In this document: piece after piece, positions 24,703 through 35,096 of the stretch
Numbering within the stretch: position 1 is the first letter of the stretch
Layout: each line of letters begins with the position of its first letter
Assembly (NCBI GenBank): GCA_903870055.1
Contig: CAIQBG010000067.1
Span: forward strand, 1 to 41,303
DNA length: 41,303 nucleotides
DNA from: an uncultured Pseudomonadota bacterium
GTDB lineage: Bacteria; Pseudomonadota; Gammaproteobacteria; Burkholderiales; Rhodocyclaceae
Direction of reading: 5' to 3'
The notes under the pieces: generated by a model
The model's input: the letters and a program-made list of their open reading frames with translations, nothing else
What the model was told of the DNA's origin: nothing
Databases searched by the model: none
Position numbers and translations under genes: made by a program

Positions 24703-25185
24703 ATGCAGCAAGTATCCCAATTCCTTTCAGATGAAGCGGCTACCCTGGCGTTTGGGGAGGCGATTGGCCGCGTCCTTGCAGGGGTTCCGCCTGCGGATGT
24801 GTGTTTGCACGCTAACCTGATCGGTGATTTGGGCGCTGGGAAAACAACCCTGGTACGTGGGGTGCTGCGTGGACTCGGTTATGCCGGGCGAGTGAAAAGT
24901 CCGACTTATCCGTTGCTGGAAACTTATAAGGCCGATGATCTCACCCTGGCACACTTTGATCTATATCGGCTAGAAGCACCGGAAGCTTTTGTTGAAGCCG
25001 GTTTTCAAGAATACTTCGTCGGCCCTGGTATTCGATTCGTTGAATGGCCAGATCGAGGCGGTTCTTTTTTGCCAAGCCCGGATTGGTGCATTGCCTTGAG
25101 CGAACACACTGATGGCGGGCGCAATGTGCACATTGAGGCACAGACCGCTACAGGGGCGAATCTGTTGGGGCAGTTGTCCTCGTGA
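24703..25185 (+). CDS. tsaE: tRNA threonylcarbamoyladenosine biosynthesis ATPase TsaE
   Basis: P-loop ATPase needed with TsaB, TsaC and TsaD for t6A37 in ANN-decoding tRNAs. The 160-residue sequence has LIGDLGAGKTTLVRGVLRGLG (Walker A), VKSPTYPLLETY (switch I-type Thr), LAHFDLYRLEAPEAF (Walker B region) and FVEWPDRGGSFLP (the conserved EW motif). The next gene starts at GTG 25182, overlapping the TGA by 4 bases, so amiC translation is coupled. tsaE-amiC adjacency is common in proteobacteria; here queG, another tRNA gene, lies on the opposite strand. Confidence 0.95.
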   Translation: MQQVSQFLSDEAATLAFGEAIGRVLAGVPPADVCLHANLIGDLGAGKTTLVRGVLRGLGYAGRVKSPTYPLLETYKADDLTLAHFDLYRLEAPEAFVEAGFQEYFVGPGIRFVEWPDRGGSFLPSPDWCIALSEHTDGGRNVHIEAQTATGANLLGQLSS

Positions 25186-26558
25186 AGTCTAAAACATTGT
25201 CTTCAGTGAATCGGCGCAAGTTCCTGCGTTCTGCCGGCTCGCTATGGCTGCTTTCGGTAACGCCGGTAGGCGCACTGGCCGCTGCTACTGCTTCGTCCAT
25301 TGTTGCGGTGCGTGTCTGGCCTGCCGAGGACTACACCCGGGTGACTATTGAACATAAAGGGATGGTGAAATTCACGCAGAGTGTGGTTCATAACCCTGAG
25401 CGCCTGGTAGTTGATATCGAGGGCATCGAGCTAAATAGCGTGCTCAAGAGCCTGGGGGATAAGGTAGGGCCGAATGATCCCTATATCCGCCAGTTGCGCG
25501 CGGCCAATTACAAGCCGGGCGTGGTCCGGTTGGTGATGGATCTGAAGGGCGAGGTAGCACCTCAAGTATTTAACTTGCCGCCGGTGGGGGATTACCAGAG
25601 CCGATTGGTGATGGATATTTATCCGACAGTACCAACGGACCCACTGATGCAGTTAGTGTCAGCTAAGCAACCGGCCACCACGCCGCCCAAGGACGTGGCC
25701 AAAGCTGAGATTTCGAAGCCTGAAGTCATTAAACCGGCACCAGAGAAACCAATGGTTGCCGAGAAGCCGGTGGTGTCTGAACCCGAGCCGGCGCCTAAGT
25801 TTGCCGAAAAAAGCCCGGAGCCTGCTTCGAAGCCTGGTAAAAAATCCGGACGGATGGTCACCATCATGCTCGATCCGGGGCATGGCGGTGAAGACCCCGG
25901 AGCCATTGGTGCCCGGGGCTCGATGGAAAAGAATGTGACGTTGTCGATTGCCCGTCGTTTAAGGGAGCGCATCGAGAGCGACCCCAATATGCGCGCTGCG
26001 CTAACCCGTGATGGGGATTTCTTTGTGCCGTTGGGTACGCGCGTTCAGAAAGCGCGTAAAGCCAAAGCGGATCTCTTTGTTTCGATTCATGCCGATGCCT
26101 GGATTAAGCCTGAGGCACGGGGTTCTTCGGTGTTCGTGCTTTCGGAGAAGGGGGCATCCAGCGCGGCAGCCCGTTATCTGGCTCAGAAGGAAAACGAGGC
26201 AGATAAAGTCGGTGGCGTTAATTTCACCGTATCTGACCCGCATCTGGCGCGAACACTCATGGATCTGACGCAAACAGCGACCCAGAACGACAGCATGAGG
26301 TTGGGTAAATCAGTGCTGGGCAACCTCGGCAGCGTTAACGCCCTGCATAAGTCTTCAGTGGAGCAGGCTGGGTTTGCTGTGCTCAAAGCGCCCGATATTC
26401 CTTCAGTGCTGATCGAAACAGCCTTTATCTCTAATCCTGAAGAAGAAAAGCGTCTGAACGACGAGGAGTATCAGGATAAGTTGGCCGAGGCGATCATGCG
26501 AGGCATTCGTCAGTATCTGGCACGAAATCCGGTACAAACGGGGTCGCGCAGCGGCTAA
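25182..26558 (+). CDS. amiC: N-acetylmuramoyl-L-alanine amidase (AmiC-type), Tat-exported
   Basis: Periplasmic zinc amidase that cuts septal peptidoglycan during cell separation. The 458-residue protein begins with a twin-arginine signal, NRRKFLRSAGSLWLLSVTPVGALAA, as known for AmiA and AmiC. An AMIN domain (about 40-150) targets it to the septum; a Pro/Lys-rich linker (about 155-225) follows, and the Amidase_3 domain (about 228-450) carries the zinc ligands: MLDPGHGGEDPGAIG (His), SMEKNVTL (Glu), VSIHADAW (His) and the catalytic Glu in IETAFISNPEEE. GTG start with 4-base overlap to tsaE. It probably needs a NlpD-like activator, not present here. Confidence 0.95.
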   Translation: MKSKTLSSVNRRKFLRSAGSLWLLSVTPVGALAAATASSIVAVRVWPAEDYTRVTIEHKGMVKFTQSVVHNPERLVVDIEGIELNSVLKSLGDKVGPNDPYIRQLRAANYKPGVVRLVMDLKGEVAPQVFNLPPVGDYQSRLVMDIYPTVPTDPLMQLVSAKQPATTPPKDVAKAEISKPEVIKPAPEKPMVAEKPVVSEPEPAPKFAEKSPEPASKPGKKSGRMVTIMLDPGHGGEDPGAIGARGSMEKNVTLSIARRLRERIESDPNMRAALTRDGDFFVPLGTRVQKARKAKADLFVSIHADAWIKPEARGSSVFVLSEKGASSAAARYLAQKENEADKVGGVNFTVSDPHLARTLMDLTQTATQNDSMRLGKSVLGNLGSVNALHKSSVEQAGFAVLKAPDIPSVLIETAFISNPEEEKRLNDEEYQDKLAEAIMRGIRQYLARNPVQTGSRSG

Positions 26559-26581
26559 ACCGCCCCGCTAAGCCTTATAAT

Positions 26582-26606
26582 GCAGGGTTTTCTTATTAAA
26601 CCCTGC
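26582..26606. repeat. Perfect 9-base inverted repeat in the amiC-ribF gap
   Basis: GCAGGGTTT (26582-26590) and AAACCCTGC (26598-26606) pair perfectly around TCTTATT, ending 11 bases before the ribF ATG. There is no T run on the plus strand, so it is not a textbook terminator. TATAAT at 26576-26581 lies directly upstream, so the hairpin could form in a ribF leader or bind a regulator. Confidence 0.6.
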
Positions 26607-26617
26607 GCCTTGATCCT

Positions 26618-27595
26618 ATGCGCGTACTTCGCGGACTGAATTCACCGGCCCGGGCTCCCGCTGCTGTGACCATCGGTAATTTCGATGGCATGCATCGTGG
26701 GCATCAGGCATTGTTGCGTCAGCTTAAGGCTGAGGCAGGGTCGCGCGGTTTGCAACCATCGGTGCTGACGTTTGCGCCACATCCGCGGGAGTTCTTTGCG
26801 CGTAAGTTGGCTGGCCGCAATGCGCCCGTAGTGCCGGCAAGACTGCATACCCTCCGTGAAAAGCTCGAAGCACTGGCTGCCGCTGGCGTTGCGGAAACCC
26901 GTATTTGTGCCTTTAATGAGGCCTTCGCTGCGCTGAGCCCGGAAGATTTCGTTAAGCAGGTGCTGGTGGATGCCATGCAGGCGAAGCATGTATTGATCGG
27001 AGATGACTTCCGCTTTGGTGCCCGTCGTGCCGGTGATTTTGCATTGCTTAAATCCCTGGGCGAGAAGTATGGCTTCACCGTGTCAGCCCTGGATTCTCAA
27101 TGTTTGGCTGATGAGCGGATCTCGAGTTCGCAGGTGCGCGCTGCGCTGTCGGTCGGCGATTTGCAGCAAGCCGAGGGATTGCTGGGCTACCCGTATGCCA
27201 TGGAAGGGCGGGTAATTCAGGGTCGACAGCTTGGACGCACAATCGGTGTGCCAACGGCCAATGTGCAGATCCGCCATAACCCATTGCCGCTGCGGGGCGT
27301 CTTTGTCGTAGAAGTTGCGTTGGATGAAACCAAGCTGGCGGTTCCCCAGCAGACGCGCAGTTATCCCGGTGTAGCCAATCTAGGTTACCGGCCGACTTTG
27401 GGTGGGGATACGCGACCATTACTTGAAGTACACCTTTTCGATTTCACAGGCGACCTGTACGGCGCCCACCTTGATGTACGTTTTCTCGCCAAGTTGCGCG
27501 ATGAAATGACCTTTGCCAATTTCGAAGCGCTGACCAGTCAGATCCGTGATGATCTGGCCAAGGCGCGATCTTTTTTTGAATCTCAGCCTGTTTAG
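26618..27595 (+). CDS. ribF: Bifunctional riboflavin kinase / FMN adenylyltransferase
   Basis: Makes FMN from riboflavin and FAD from FMN. Of 325 residues, the N-terminal half is the adenylyltransferase: [20 protein letters not shown] (HxGH-type nucleotide motif), [29 protein letters not shown] and [15 protein letters not shown]. The C-terminal half is riboflavin kinase: [13 protein letters not shown] (PTAN), [22 protein letters not shown] and [15 protein letters not shown] with the catalytic Glu. No FMN riboswitch is seen upstream, only a hairpin. Followed 7 bases later by ileS. Confidence 0.96.
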   Translation: MRVLRGLNSPARAPAAVTIGNFDGMHRGHQALLRQLKAEAGSRGLQPSVLTFAPHPREFFARKLAGRNAPVVPARLHTLREKLEALAAAGVAETRICAFNEAFAALSPEDFVKQVLVDAMQAKHVLIGDDFRFGARRAGDFALLKSLGEKYGFTVSALDSQCLADERISSSQVRAALSVGDLQQAEGLLGYPYAMEGRVIQGRQLGRTIGVPTANVQIRHNPLPLRGVFVVEVALDETKLAVPQQTRSYPGVANLGYRPTLGGDTRPLLEVHLFDFTGDLYGAHLDVRFLAKLRDEMTFANFEALTSQIRDDLAKARSFFESQPV

Positions 27596-27602
27596 TAAGC
27601 TC

Positions 27603-30449
27603 ATGACCGAACAATCCAAGAACGCCCCCCAAAACGACCAGGCCAAAGAAGCGCGCGCAACGCTCAATCTGGCAGATACCGCTTTTCCAATGCGCGGTGA
27701 TTTGCCCAAGCGCGAACCGGGCTGGATTGCTGATTGGCAAAAGAATGGGCTGTACCAGAAGATTCAGGCGCACACCAAAGGCCGGCCGCGTTTTGTGCTG
27801 CATGATGGCCCACCGTATGCCAATGGGGATATCCACATTGGCCATGCCGTGAACAAGATTCTTAAAGACATCATCGTACGTTCTAAGGTGTTGGCAGGCT
27901 TTGATGCGCAGTATGTGCCGGGCTGGGACTGCCATGGCTTACCCATTGAACACCAGATCGAAAAACTACACGGCCGTAGTTTGCCAGCAGATGAGGTGCG
28001 GAAGCTATGCCGTGTGTACGCGGCCGAACAAGTAGCGCGTCAGAAAAAAGACTTTATCCGGTTGGGCGTACTGGGTGATTGGGATAACCCTTACCTCACC
28101 ATGAACTTCACTGCCGAAGCCAATGAAATCCGTGCCTTGGGCAAGATGCTGGTGGATGGCTATCTCTATATGGGTTTGAAGCCAGTGAACTGGTGTCTGG
28201 ACTGTCGTTCAGCCCTGGCTGAAGCCGAAGTGGAATACGAAGACAAGAATTCGCCTGCAATTGATGTCGCTTTTGAAGTGCATTCAAGCCATGCCGCTCA
28301 AGTTGCCAAGGCTTTTGGTCTAGATCATCTGGAAGGCCCTGCGTTTGCCGTCATCTGGACGACAACTCCGTGGACCCTGCCGGCCAACGAAGCAGTGAGC
28401 GTACATCCCACGGTTGAATACGTCCTGGTCGCAACTGAAAAGGGCAACCTGATTCTGGGTGCTGATCTCTATGAAGACGCGCTCAAGCGGTACGCGCTAG
28501 AAGGCCAGGTGATCGGTCGCGGTACTGGTGCGGCACTAGAACACGTGCTGGTACGACATCCTTTCTATGAAAAGGATGTGCCCATCATCTGTGGTGAACA
28601 CGTGACGACTGATGCCGGTACCGGCATGGTGCATACCGCGCCAGCACATGGTGTCGATGACTTTAATATTGGCAAAAAATACGGGCTACCCGTTGAGAAC
28701 CCTGTGGGCGATGATGGCCGTTTCCTGCAAAAAACTTTGCCCTTGCCAGAAACGGCTTTGGCCGGGTTGAGTGTTTGGGAAGCCAATCCGAAAGTTCTGG
28801 AAACCTTACGTAATAAAGAGCGCCTTCTGGCTGAGATTAAGCTGAATCACAGCTACCCGCATTGCTGGCGTCATAAGACCCCGATTATTTTCCGGGCAAC
28901 GACACAATGGTTTGTAGGTATGGACACGCCACCGAAGCCGGGTGCTTCAACGCTGCGTCACCTGGCTGAAATGGCTGTGGCTGACACTAACTTTTATCCG
29001 GCTTGGGGCCGTGCCCGTCTGGAAGCGATGATTCGTAATCGCCCGGATTGGTGTGTCTCGCGGCAGCGTAACTGGGGTGTGCCGATTCCATTTTTCCTGA
29101 ATAAGGAAACCAACGAGCTGCATCCGCGTACACCCGCGTTGATTGAAGAAGTGGCACGTCGTGTAGAAGAACAGGGCATCGAAGCCTGGTTCCAGCTAGA
29201 CCCGGTCGAATTGCTTGGTGAGGAAGCCAAGGATTACCGTAAGCTGTCCGATACGCTGGATGTCTGGTTTGACTCGGGAACGACGCACTGGCACGTAATG
29301 CGTGGTTCTCATGCGAATGAGCATGACTTCCCGGCTGATCTGTATCTGGAAGGCTCGGATCAACACCGCGGCTGGTTCCAATCTTCGTTGCTTACAGGTT
29401 GTGCATTAGATGGCAAAGCGCCTTATAAAGGCTTGCTCACGCATGGCTTTGTGGTTGATGGCAAAGGCCGCAAGATGTCCAAATCTGTCGGTAATGTGAT
29501 TTACCCACAGGAAGTTGCCGACAAAATGGGCGCCGAAATTCTGCGTCTGTGGACTGCCAACACTGATTATTCCGGTGAGTTGACGATTTCCGATGAAATC
29601 CTCAAGCGCGTTGTCGAAGGCTATCGTCGTATTCGTAACACGATGCGTTTCCTGTTGGCGAATACAGATGACTTTAATCCGGCCAGCGATAGCGTGGCCG
29701 TCGAAGACATGCTGGAGATTGACCGTTACGCCATTGAAATGGTGCGGGCGCTTCAAACTACTATCCAGGCCGATTACGATCGTTACGACTTCCATCACAT
29801 CGTGCAATCGCTGCAAACTTTCTGCTCTGAAGATCTGGGTGCATTCTATCTGGATGTGCTGAAAGACCGACTCTACACGACAGCACCTAATTCGCGCGCA
29901 CGTCGTTCGGCACAAACGGCACTGTGGATGATCACGCAGACAATGCTGCGTCTGATGGCGCCGATTCTCTCGTTCACGACGGAAGAAATCTGGACCTTGC
30001 TGGCGAAGAAACAGGCAGGGCTTCCAGAGTCCATCATGCTCTCCGATGCAACGGTGCTTCCGGCGGTCGCCGGCGCTGATGCGCTCAGTGCCAAATGGGA
30101 CCGCATTCGTGCCGTACGTGCTGAAGTGGCTAAGGCAATGGAAGCTGTGCGTACCGAAGGCGGTATCGGTTCTTCGCTACAGGCACAAGTTGCCATTGTG
30201 GCACCAGCCGAAGATGCGGCTGCACTGTCGAGCATTGGCGATGACTTGAAGTTTGTACTCATTAGTTCACAAGCTACGGTGACAGAAGGCGCTGCACTGC
30301 AAATTGCAGTGACGGCCAGTTCGCATGCTAAATGTGAGCGCTGTTGGCACCAGCGCGAAAGTGTCGGTCAGAATGCCGAAAACACGGGTTGGTGCGATCG
30401 TTGCGTAAGCAATGTGCACGGTACCGGTGAGGTCCGTCACTATGCGTAA
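27603..30449 (+). CDS. ileS: Isoleucyl-tRNA synthetase
   Basis: Class Ia aminoacyl-tRNA synthetase of 948 residues. HIGH motif in [20 protein letters not shown]1 editing domain around [18 protein letters not shown] and [12 protein letters not shown] (post-transfer editing Asp), WYxS-type [42 protein letters not shown] loop [12 protein letters not shown], and the C-terminal zinc finger [13 protein letters not shown] with WCDRC, typical of bacterial eubacterial-type IleS. Start taken at ATG 27603; the frame is open into ribF but that part is not IleS-like. Middle of the ribF-ileS-lspA string, overlapping lspA by 8 bases. Confidence 0.97.
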   Translation: MTEQSKNAPQNDQAKEARATLNLADTAFPMRGDLPKREPGWIADWQKNGLYQKIQAHTKGRPRFVLHDGPPYANGDIHIGHAVNKILKDIIVRSKVLAGFDAQYVPGWDCHGLPIEHQIEKLHGRSLPADEVRKLCRVYAAEQVARQKKDFIRLGVLGDWDNPYLTMNFTAEANEIRALGKMLVDGYLYMGLKPVNWCLDCRSALAEAEVEYEDKNSPAIDVAFEVHSSHAAQVAKAFGLDHLEGPAFAVIWTTTPWTLPANEAVSVHPTVEYVLVATEKGNLILGADLYEDALKRYALEGQVIGRGTGAALEHVLVRHPFYEKDVPIICGEHVTTDAGTGMVHTAPAHGVDDFNIGKKYGLPVENPVGDDGRFLQKTLPLPETALAGLSVWEANPKVLETLRNKERLLAEIKLNHSYPHCWRHKTPIIFRATTQWFVGMDTPPKPGASTLRHLAEMAVADTNFYPAWGRARLEAMIRNRPDWCVSRQRNWGVPIPFFLNKETNELHPRTPALIEEVARRVEEQGIEAWFQLDPVELLGEEAKDYRKLSDTLDVWFDSGTTHWHVMRGSHANEHDFPADLYLEGSDQHRGWFQSSLLTGCALDGKAPYKGLLTHGFVVDGKGRKMSKSVGNVIYPQEVADKMGAEILRLWTANTDYSGELTISDEILKRVVEGYRRIRNTMRFLLANTDDFNPASDSVAVEDMLEIDRYAIEMVRALQTTIQADYDRYDFHHIVQSLQTFCSEDLGAFYLDVLKDRLYTTAPNSRARRSAQTALWMITQTMLRLMAPILSFTTEEIWTLLAKKQAGLPESIMLSDATVLPAVAGADALSAKWDRIRAVRAEVAKAMEAVRTEGGIGSSLQAQVAIVAPAEDAAALSSIGDDLKFVLISSQATVTEGAALQIAVTASSHAKCERCWHQRESVGQNAENTGWCDRCVSNVHGTGEVRHYA

Positions 30450-30924
30450 TCTGCAGAACGGCGCACTACGTTTTGGTGTGCTGCTGGCGCTGGTGGTAAT
30501 CGTGCTGGATCAGCTAAGCAAGCTGTGGATATTCAACCATTTTGTTCCTGGCGAATCTGTAACGGTTACCCCATTCTTTAACCTGGTGCTGGTCTTTAAC
30601 CCGGGCGCAGCTTTCAGCTTTCTGGCAGATCATGCCGGATGGCAGCGCTGGTTCTTCAGCGTGATTGCGTTAAGCATTAGTGGCTGGATCCTCTGGCAGT
30701 TGCGATCTGCCAGACCCGGAACCTGGTTCACTGTTTCACTTGCGCTCATTATGGGCGGGGCATTGGGTAACCTGATTGATCGCCTCTGGTTGGGTATGGT
30801 GATTGACTTTATGGATGTGCATGCGGGTGGCTGGCACTGGCCTGCTTTTAACATTGCAGATAGTGCTGTTTGTGTGGGTGCTGTCTTATATGTGCTGTGC
30901 CAGAACAAGTCTGATCAGAACTAA
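30442..30924 (+). CDS. lspA: Lipoprotein signal peptidase (SPase II)
   Basis: Inner-membrane aspartyl protease that removes signal peptides from prolipoproteins. The 160-residue protein from ATG 30442 has four hydrophobic helices; conserved motifs are [50 protein letters not shown] (first catalytic Asp) and [14 protein letters not shown] (second catalytic Asp). The start lies inside the end of ileS; GAGG at 30429-30432 is the likely ribosome binding site. Followed 21 bases later by fkpB. ileS-lspA-fkpB-ispH order is the same as in enterobacteria. Confidence 0.96.
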   Translation: MRNLQNGALRFGVLLALVVIVLDQLSKLWIFNHFVPGESVTVTPFFNLVLVFNPGAAFSFLADHAGWQRWFFSVIALSISGWILWQLRSARPGTWFTVSLALIMGGALGNLIDRLWLGMVIDFMDVHAGGWHWPAFNIADSAVCVGAVLYVLCQNKSDQN

Positions 30925-30945
30925 TTGAGCATTAGGGAGCCGAGC

Positions 30946-31386
30946 ATGCAAGAAACCAAACCCCAGATTCAGGCAGATAGCTTTCTCACATTGCATTACC
31001 GTTTGAGCACTCAGGACGGTGAAGATGTGGTGAGCACATTCGACATTGGGCCGGCAACCATCCAGATGGGTAACGGCGAGTTAAACGAAAACCTTGAAGC
31101 TTGCCTTGTAGGCCTGGTGCCTGGCGAACATGCTGTGTTTGAAGTGCCTGCTGAAGCAGGTTTTGGTCAACACAACCCAGGTCTTGTTCAACGCATTGCA
31201 CGGAGTGCGTTGCCAGTTGATCAGGATCTGCTAGAAAACACGTTGATTGAGTTTACGTCTCCGGAAGGTGCTGAGTTCGCCGGCTTTGTTCGTGAGATTG
31301 ATGCCACGCATGCGCTTATGGATTTTAACCATCCGCTTGCAGGTAAAAGCCTGCGCTTTGAAGTGCAGATCATTGGATTGCTATGA
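30946..31386 (+). CDS. fkpB: FKBP-type peptidyl-prolyl isomerase, SlpA/FkpB type
   Basis: Cytoplasmic FKBP-type PPIase with chaperone insert, 146 residues. The FKBP half shows [59 protein letters not shown] (the GxGxL/IxxxxE core of SlyD/SlpA) and returns at [21 protein letters not shown], the IF-domain insertion being between. It lacks the His-rich tail of SlyD. AGGGAG lies 6 bases before ATG 30946, so a TTG 7 codons upstream was rejected. The ATGA overlap with ispH (31383-31386) couples translation. Confidence 0.92.
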   Translation: MQETKPQIQADSFLTLHYRLSTQDGEDVVSTFDIGPATIQMGNGELNENLEACLVGLVPGEHAVFEVPAEAGFGQHNPGLVQRIARSALPVDQDLLENTLIEFTSPEGAEFAGFVREIDATHALMDFNHPLAGKSLRFEVQIIGLL

Positions 31387-32324
31387 GCGGTACATCAAAG
31401 TCTATGCCAATTGTTCTGGCCAACCCACGTGGGTTTTGTGCCGGAGTTGAGCGCGCGATTTCGATTGTCGAGCGGGCGCTCGAACAATTCGGTGCGCCGA
31501 TTTATGTGCGTCACGAAGTAGTCCATAACAAGTTTGTTGTAGAAGGACTGCGTGCGCGAGGGGCAATTTTTATTGAAGCTCTGGCAGATGTGCCCGAGGG
31601 GGCTACGTTGATCTTCAGTGCGCATGGTGTGCCAAAGGCAGTTCGTGAAGAAGCCGCGGCGCGTGGATTGCGTATCTTTGATGCAACGTGTCCTCTGGTG
31701 ACCAAGGTACACGTTGAGGTTTCGCGTATGCGCGCTGAGCAACGCGAGATTATTATGATCGGGCACAAAGGCCATCCGGAAGTGGAAGGCACGATGGGCC
31801 AATCTCCCAATGGGATGCATCTGGTTGAAACCGTTGCCGATGTTGCATCGCTTGTGGTGCGTGACCCAAACTGTCTGGCCTATGTGACTCAGACGACGCT
31901 CTCAGTTGATGATGCGGCGGTGATTGTCTCGGCGCTGCGCGCACGTTTTCCAGAAATCGTCGGCCCAAAGAAAGATGACATTTGCTACGCTACCCAGAAC
32001 CGTCAGGATGCCGTACGTGTCCTCGCAGAGAATTGCGATCTGGTTCTCGTAGTCGGTTCAGTCACCAGTTCTAATTCCAACCGCTTGCGCGAAGTCGCTG
32101 AGTTGTTAGGCCGTAAAGCCTATTTGATTGATCGGGCGGAGGATATCGATCCTGTCTGGTTGGTAGGTTCGCCAAGTATCGGCGTAACTGCAGGCGCTTC
32201 CGCACCGGAAGTGCTGGTCGAAGAAGTGATTGCCCGATTGCACGCGCTGGGGGCGGGGCAGGTCGAGAACCTGGATGGCGTCATTGAAGATGTGAAGTTT
32301 CCCCTGCCAAGCGGTTTACGTTAA
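31383..32324 (+). CDS. ispH: 4-hydroxy-3-methylbut-2-enyl diphosphate reductase
   Basis: Last enzyme of the MEP isoprenoid pathway, a [4Fe-4S] reductase giving IPP and DMAPP. In 313 residues: [15 protein letters not shown] (Cys19, cluster ligand), [41 protein letters not shown] (Cys ligand), [25 protein letters not shown] (catalytic Glu/Thr region) and [13 protein letters not shown] (third Cys), [11 protein letters not shown] and [13 protein letters not shown]. Its product DMAPP is the donor for MiaA, also in this window. Its stop is 17 bases before ccoI. Confidence 0.97.
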   Translation: MSGTSKSMPIVLANPRGFCAGVERAISIVERALEQFGAPIYVRHEVVHNKFVVEGLRARGAIFIEALADVPEGATLIFSAHGVPKAVREEAAARGLRIFDATCPLVTKVHVEVSRMRAEQREIIMIGHKGHPEVEGTMGQSPNGMHLVETVADVASLVVRDPNCLAYVTQTTLSVDDAAVIVSALRARFPEIVGPKKDDICYATQNRQDAVRVLAENCDLVLVVGSVTSSNSNRLREVAELLGRKAYLIDRAEDIDPVWLVGSPSIGVTAGASAPEVLVEEVIARLHALGAGQVENLDGVIEDVKFPLPSGLR

Positions 32325-32341
32325 TTCGGTAGGTATGACGC

Positions 32342-34798
32342 ATGCCTGAAACATCCCCTAAAGCATCCTGTTACCACTGCGGGTTGCCGATTCCGGATGG
32401 ATTCAGGCTGGACGTCACTGTCAATGAACAGCCTCGCGCTATGTGTTGTGAAGGTTGTCGTGCTGTTGCCGAGGCGATTGTCGCCAATGGCCTTGAAGCG
32501 TACTACCTAAATCGTGATGCCATGCCAGAGTCTCCTCGTGAGGCGCGTCCGGAAATTCTGGATTCGCTGGCGCTTTATGATCAGGCTGAATTTCAGAAGA
32601 CTTTTGTCCGCGCGTTGGATGAGCATGAGCAGGAGGCTTCGCTGGTTCTGGAAGGGATCACCTGCGCCGCCTGTGTCTGGTTGAATGAACAGCATGTCTC
32701 ACAAGTGCCAGGTGTATTGGCGGTAGAAGTGAATTACACCACCCGGCGCGCACGTCTGCGTTGGGACAACCGTCGGGTTGCTTTATCGCAGATCCTGAAA
32801 GCCATTGCTGATATAGGGTATCGGGCGCACCCTTTTGATCCGGCACGCCAGGAGGCGGTAGCTCAGAAGGAGCGCCGAGCAATGCTCTGGCGTCTGGCCG
32901 TCTCTGGTTTAGGCATGATGCAGGTGATGATGTACGCCTACCCAACCTATGTGGCGAGCGATGGCGATCTAACCCCAGATATCGAATTACTGTTGCGCTG
33001 GTCTAGCCTCTTGCTGACGTTGCCAGTCATCTTGTATGCCTGTGGTCCATTTTTCCGCAATGCCTGGCGTGACATCAAGCTGCGTCGCGTGGGTATGGAT
33101 ACGCCGGTGGCCTTGGGTATCGGCGCGGCTTTTGTAGCGAGTGTGTGGGCTACGGTCATTAATCACGGTCATGTGTATTACGACTCCATCAACATGTTTG
33201 TGTTTTTTCTGTTGGGTGGACGTTATCTTGAATTGTTGGCACGTCAGAAAGCCTTGCGTGCCACGGAAGAATTGGGTCGACTGGCGCCTGCGTTTGCAGA
33301 TCGTTTGCTGGTTGGTGAGCCGAATGACGCGACCGAACGTATTCTGGTAAGTGCACTTTGTGCCGGCGATCGTGTGCTCGTTAAGCCGGGCACGCAAGTG
33401 CCGGCTGATGGTCGCGTGCTCAGTGGACAGACCAGTATTGATGAATCTTTGCTGACGGGTGAAAGTCTACCCGTAGCTAAATCGGTAGGGTCGCTCGTTA
33501 CTGGCGGCTCTATGAATATCGAGAGCCCCATTACTGTTTGTGTGGAGCAGGTAGGGGAGCAAACGCGCCTGTCTGCCATTCTTAAACTGATGGAGCGGGG
33601 CGCTCTTGAAAAACCGGTTGCGGTTACAACAGCAGATCGAGTTGCCTCATGGTTTTTGTGGGGGCTATTGTTGCTGGCTGCCATTACCGCGGCTGTCTGG
33701 TGGTGGTTAGATCCAACACGAGCGTTGCCGGTAACGGTGGCTGTACTCGTCGTCAGTTGTCCCTGTGCACTTTCACTGGCAACACCGGTCGCGCTAACCA
33801 TTGCTACTGGACGTTTGGCGCGAGAGGGACTGCTGGTGACGCGCGGCCATGCGGTTGAAACGCTGGCGCAAGTGACTGATGTTGTGCTGGATAAAACCGG
33901 GACACTCACTACGGGTGTGATGAAACTGGAGCGTGTTCAAGTCTTAGCGTTAGAGGATGAGCGTTCTTGCCTGCAACTGGCTGCGAGCCTAGAGCAAACT
34001 TCTTCACACCCTTTGGCTATGGCACTGGTGCGAGCTGCACAAGATCTGCCACGACTTGCTGTTACTGATGAAAGCCACGAGACGGGTGGTGGCATCGAAG
34101 CAACCGTGGACGGTAGGCTTATGCGTATTGGCCATGCCGCCTATGTAGCAAAGCTTGTTGGTGATACCCCCGTTCCAATTAATCTGGTTGGGTCATCGGG
34201 GGCTACAACGCTTTATCTTGGTGAATCGGGTGGCTGGATAGCGCTTTTTGATATCTCTGATTCTTTACGTCCGGATGCGCTAGCAGCCATTAATGATCTC
34301 AAGGCATTGGGATGTAAGGTTTCCCTGCTATCTGGGGATGACCCAGATGTTGTTAAATCCATCGCCAGCCAATTAGGCATTGATGATGCGGCTGGACGAG
34401 AGTCGCCCCAGACGAAACTGTCACGCGTGGCGGCGTTGCAGGCTGCTGGACGTGTCGTGTGCATGGTGGGGGATGGTATTAATGATGCGCCGGTACTGGC
34501 GCACGCCCAGGTATCCGTGGCCATGGGGGAGGGAACCGAGCTTGCTCGCACGCAAGCAGACTGTGTGTTGTTGGGACAGCAACTGCAGGTTCTTCCCGCA
34601 GCCATACGACTATCACGATCGGCACGTAAGACGATTCGCGAGAATCTCTGGTGGGCGATTGCGTATAACGCCATCGCGCTGCCTGTGGCCATGTGCGGTT
34701 TTCTAACCCCTTGGCTGGCTGGTATTGGTATGTCTTTCAGTTCGCTCTGGGTTGTTTTAAACTCATTGCGACTTCAGCGGGTAAGAATTCGCGATTAA
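32342..34798 (+). CDS. ccoI: Copper-translocating P1B-type ATPase for cbb3 oxidase assembly
   Basis: FixI/CcoI-type heavy-metal P-type ATPase of 818 residues that supplies copper for the cbb3 CuB centre. N-terminal features: CYHCGLPI and CCEGCRAVAEAI, the cysteine-rich prefix typical of CcoI and absent from CopA, then an HMA motif GITCAACVWLNEQ. After the first membrane helices come SIDESLLTGESLPV (actuator TGES), VLVVSCPCALSLATPVAL (CPC metal site), VVLDKTGTLTTGV (phosphorylated Asp), SSHPLAMAL (HP motif) and GDGINDAPVLAHAQ. Strong family match from the two-part N-terminus and from ccoS next door. The 17-base gap after ispH suggests read-through from that operon. Confidence 0.95.
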   Translation: MPETSPKASCYHCGLPIPDGFRLDVTVNEQPRAMCCEGCRAVAEAIVANGLEAYYLNRDAMPESPREARPEILDSLALYDQAEFQKTFVRALDEHEQEASLVLEGITCAACVWLNEQHVSQVPGVLAVEVNYTTRRARLRWDNRRVALSQILKAIADIGYRAHPFDPARQEAVAQKERRAMLWRLAVSGLGMMQVMMYAYPTYVASDGDLTPDIELLLRWSSLLLTLPVILYACGPFFRNAWRDIKLRRVGMDTPVALGIGAAFVASVWATVINHGHVYYDSINMFVFFLLGGRYLELLARQKALRATEELGRLAPAFADRLLVGEPNDATERILVSALCAGDRVLVKPGTQVPADGRVLSGQTSIDESLLTGESLPVAKSVGSLVTGGSMNIESPITVCVEQVGEQTRLSAILKLMERGALEKPVAVTTADRVASWFLWGLLLLAAITAAVWWWLDPTRALPVTVAVLVVSCPCALSLATPVALTIATGRLAREGLLVTRGHAVETLAQVTDVVLDKTGTLTTGVMKLERVQVLALEDERSCLQLAASLEQTSSHPLAMALVRAAQDLPRLAVTDESHETGGGIEATVDGRLMRIGHAAYVAKLVGDTPVPINLVGSSGATTLYLGESGGWIALFDISDSLRPDALAAINDLKALGCKVSLLSGDDPDVVKSIASQLGIDDAAGRESPQTKLSRVAALQAAGRVVCMVGDGINDAPVLAHAQVSVAMGEGTELARTQADCVLLGQQLQVLPAAIRLSRSARKTIRENLWWAIAYNAIALPVAMCGFLTPWLAGIGMSFSSLWVVLNSLRLQRVRIRD

Positions 34799-34825
34799 GC
34801 ACTGATTGGGGGAGAATAGAACGCT

Positions 34826-35023
34826 ATGGAATCCCTTTATCTGCTTATTCCCGTATCGGTCGTTTTGGTTTTTGTGATTGCCGGACTGTTCTGGTGGTCT
34901 GTGCGGTCTGGCCAGTTTGACGATCTTGAAGGGCCGGCCCACCGAATTATCATGGATCGCGACTCTCGTCAGGTGTCTGAAAGCAAAGACAAAACACCTC
35001 AGAATCAGTCAATGCCTGATTAA
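34826..35023 (+). CDS. ccoS: cbb3-type oxidase assembly protein CcoS
   Basis: Single-pass inner-membrane protein of 65 residues needed for cofactor insertion (heme b and CuB) in cbb3 oxidase. It reads MESLYLLIPVSVVLVFVIAG as the membrane helix, followed by the CcoS signature FWWSVRSGQFDDLEGPAHRI and a short polar tail ending QSMPD. Follows ccoI by 27 bases, with GGGGGAG upstream of the ATG. The 350-base stretch after it is non-coding and holds both FNR boxes. Confidence 0.93.
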   Translation: MESLYLLIPVSVVLVFVIAGLFWWSVRSGQFDDLEGPAHRIIMDRDSRQVSESKDKTPQNQSMPD

Positions 35024-35048
35024 CGATCGCGTTGCACTGCAACAAAAT

Positions 35049-35062
35049 TTGATTTACATCAA
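35049..35062 (+). promoter_or_regulatory. FNR/ANR box 1 (perfect), 26 bases after ccoS
   Basis: TTGATTTACATCAA, a perfect TTGAT-N4-ATCAA match. It is 318 bases from the ccoN start codon and has the intrinsic terminator at 35201-35232 between it and ccoN, so it is unlikely to drive ccoN directly. No strong -10 is seen at the class II distance. Confidence 0.85.
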
Positions 35063-35096
35063 AGAAGTGTGAAAAAAGTGCTTGGCAGGCTTAATT

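Noticed and set aside
33244-33909. Long minus-strand open frame inside ccoI
   Set aside because: Mirror of the conserved P-type ATPase core; Ser/Thr-rich low-information translation and no ribosome binding site.
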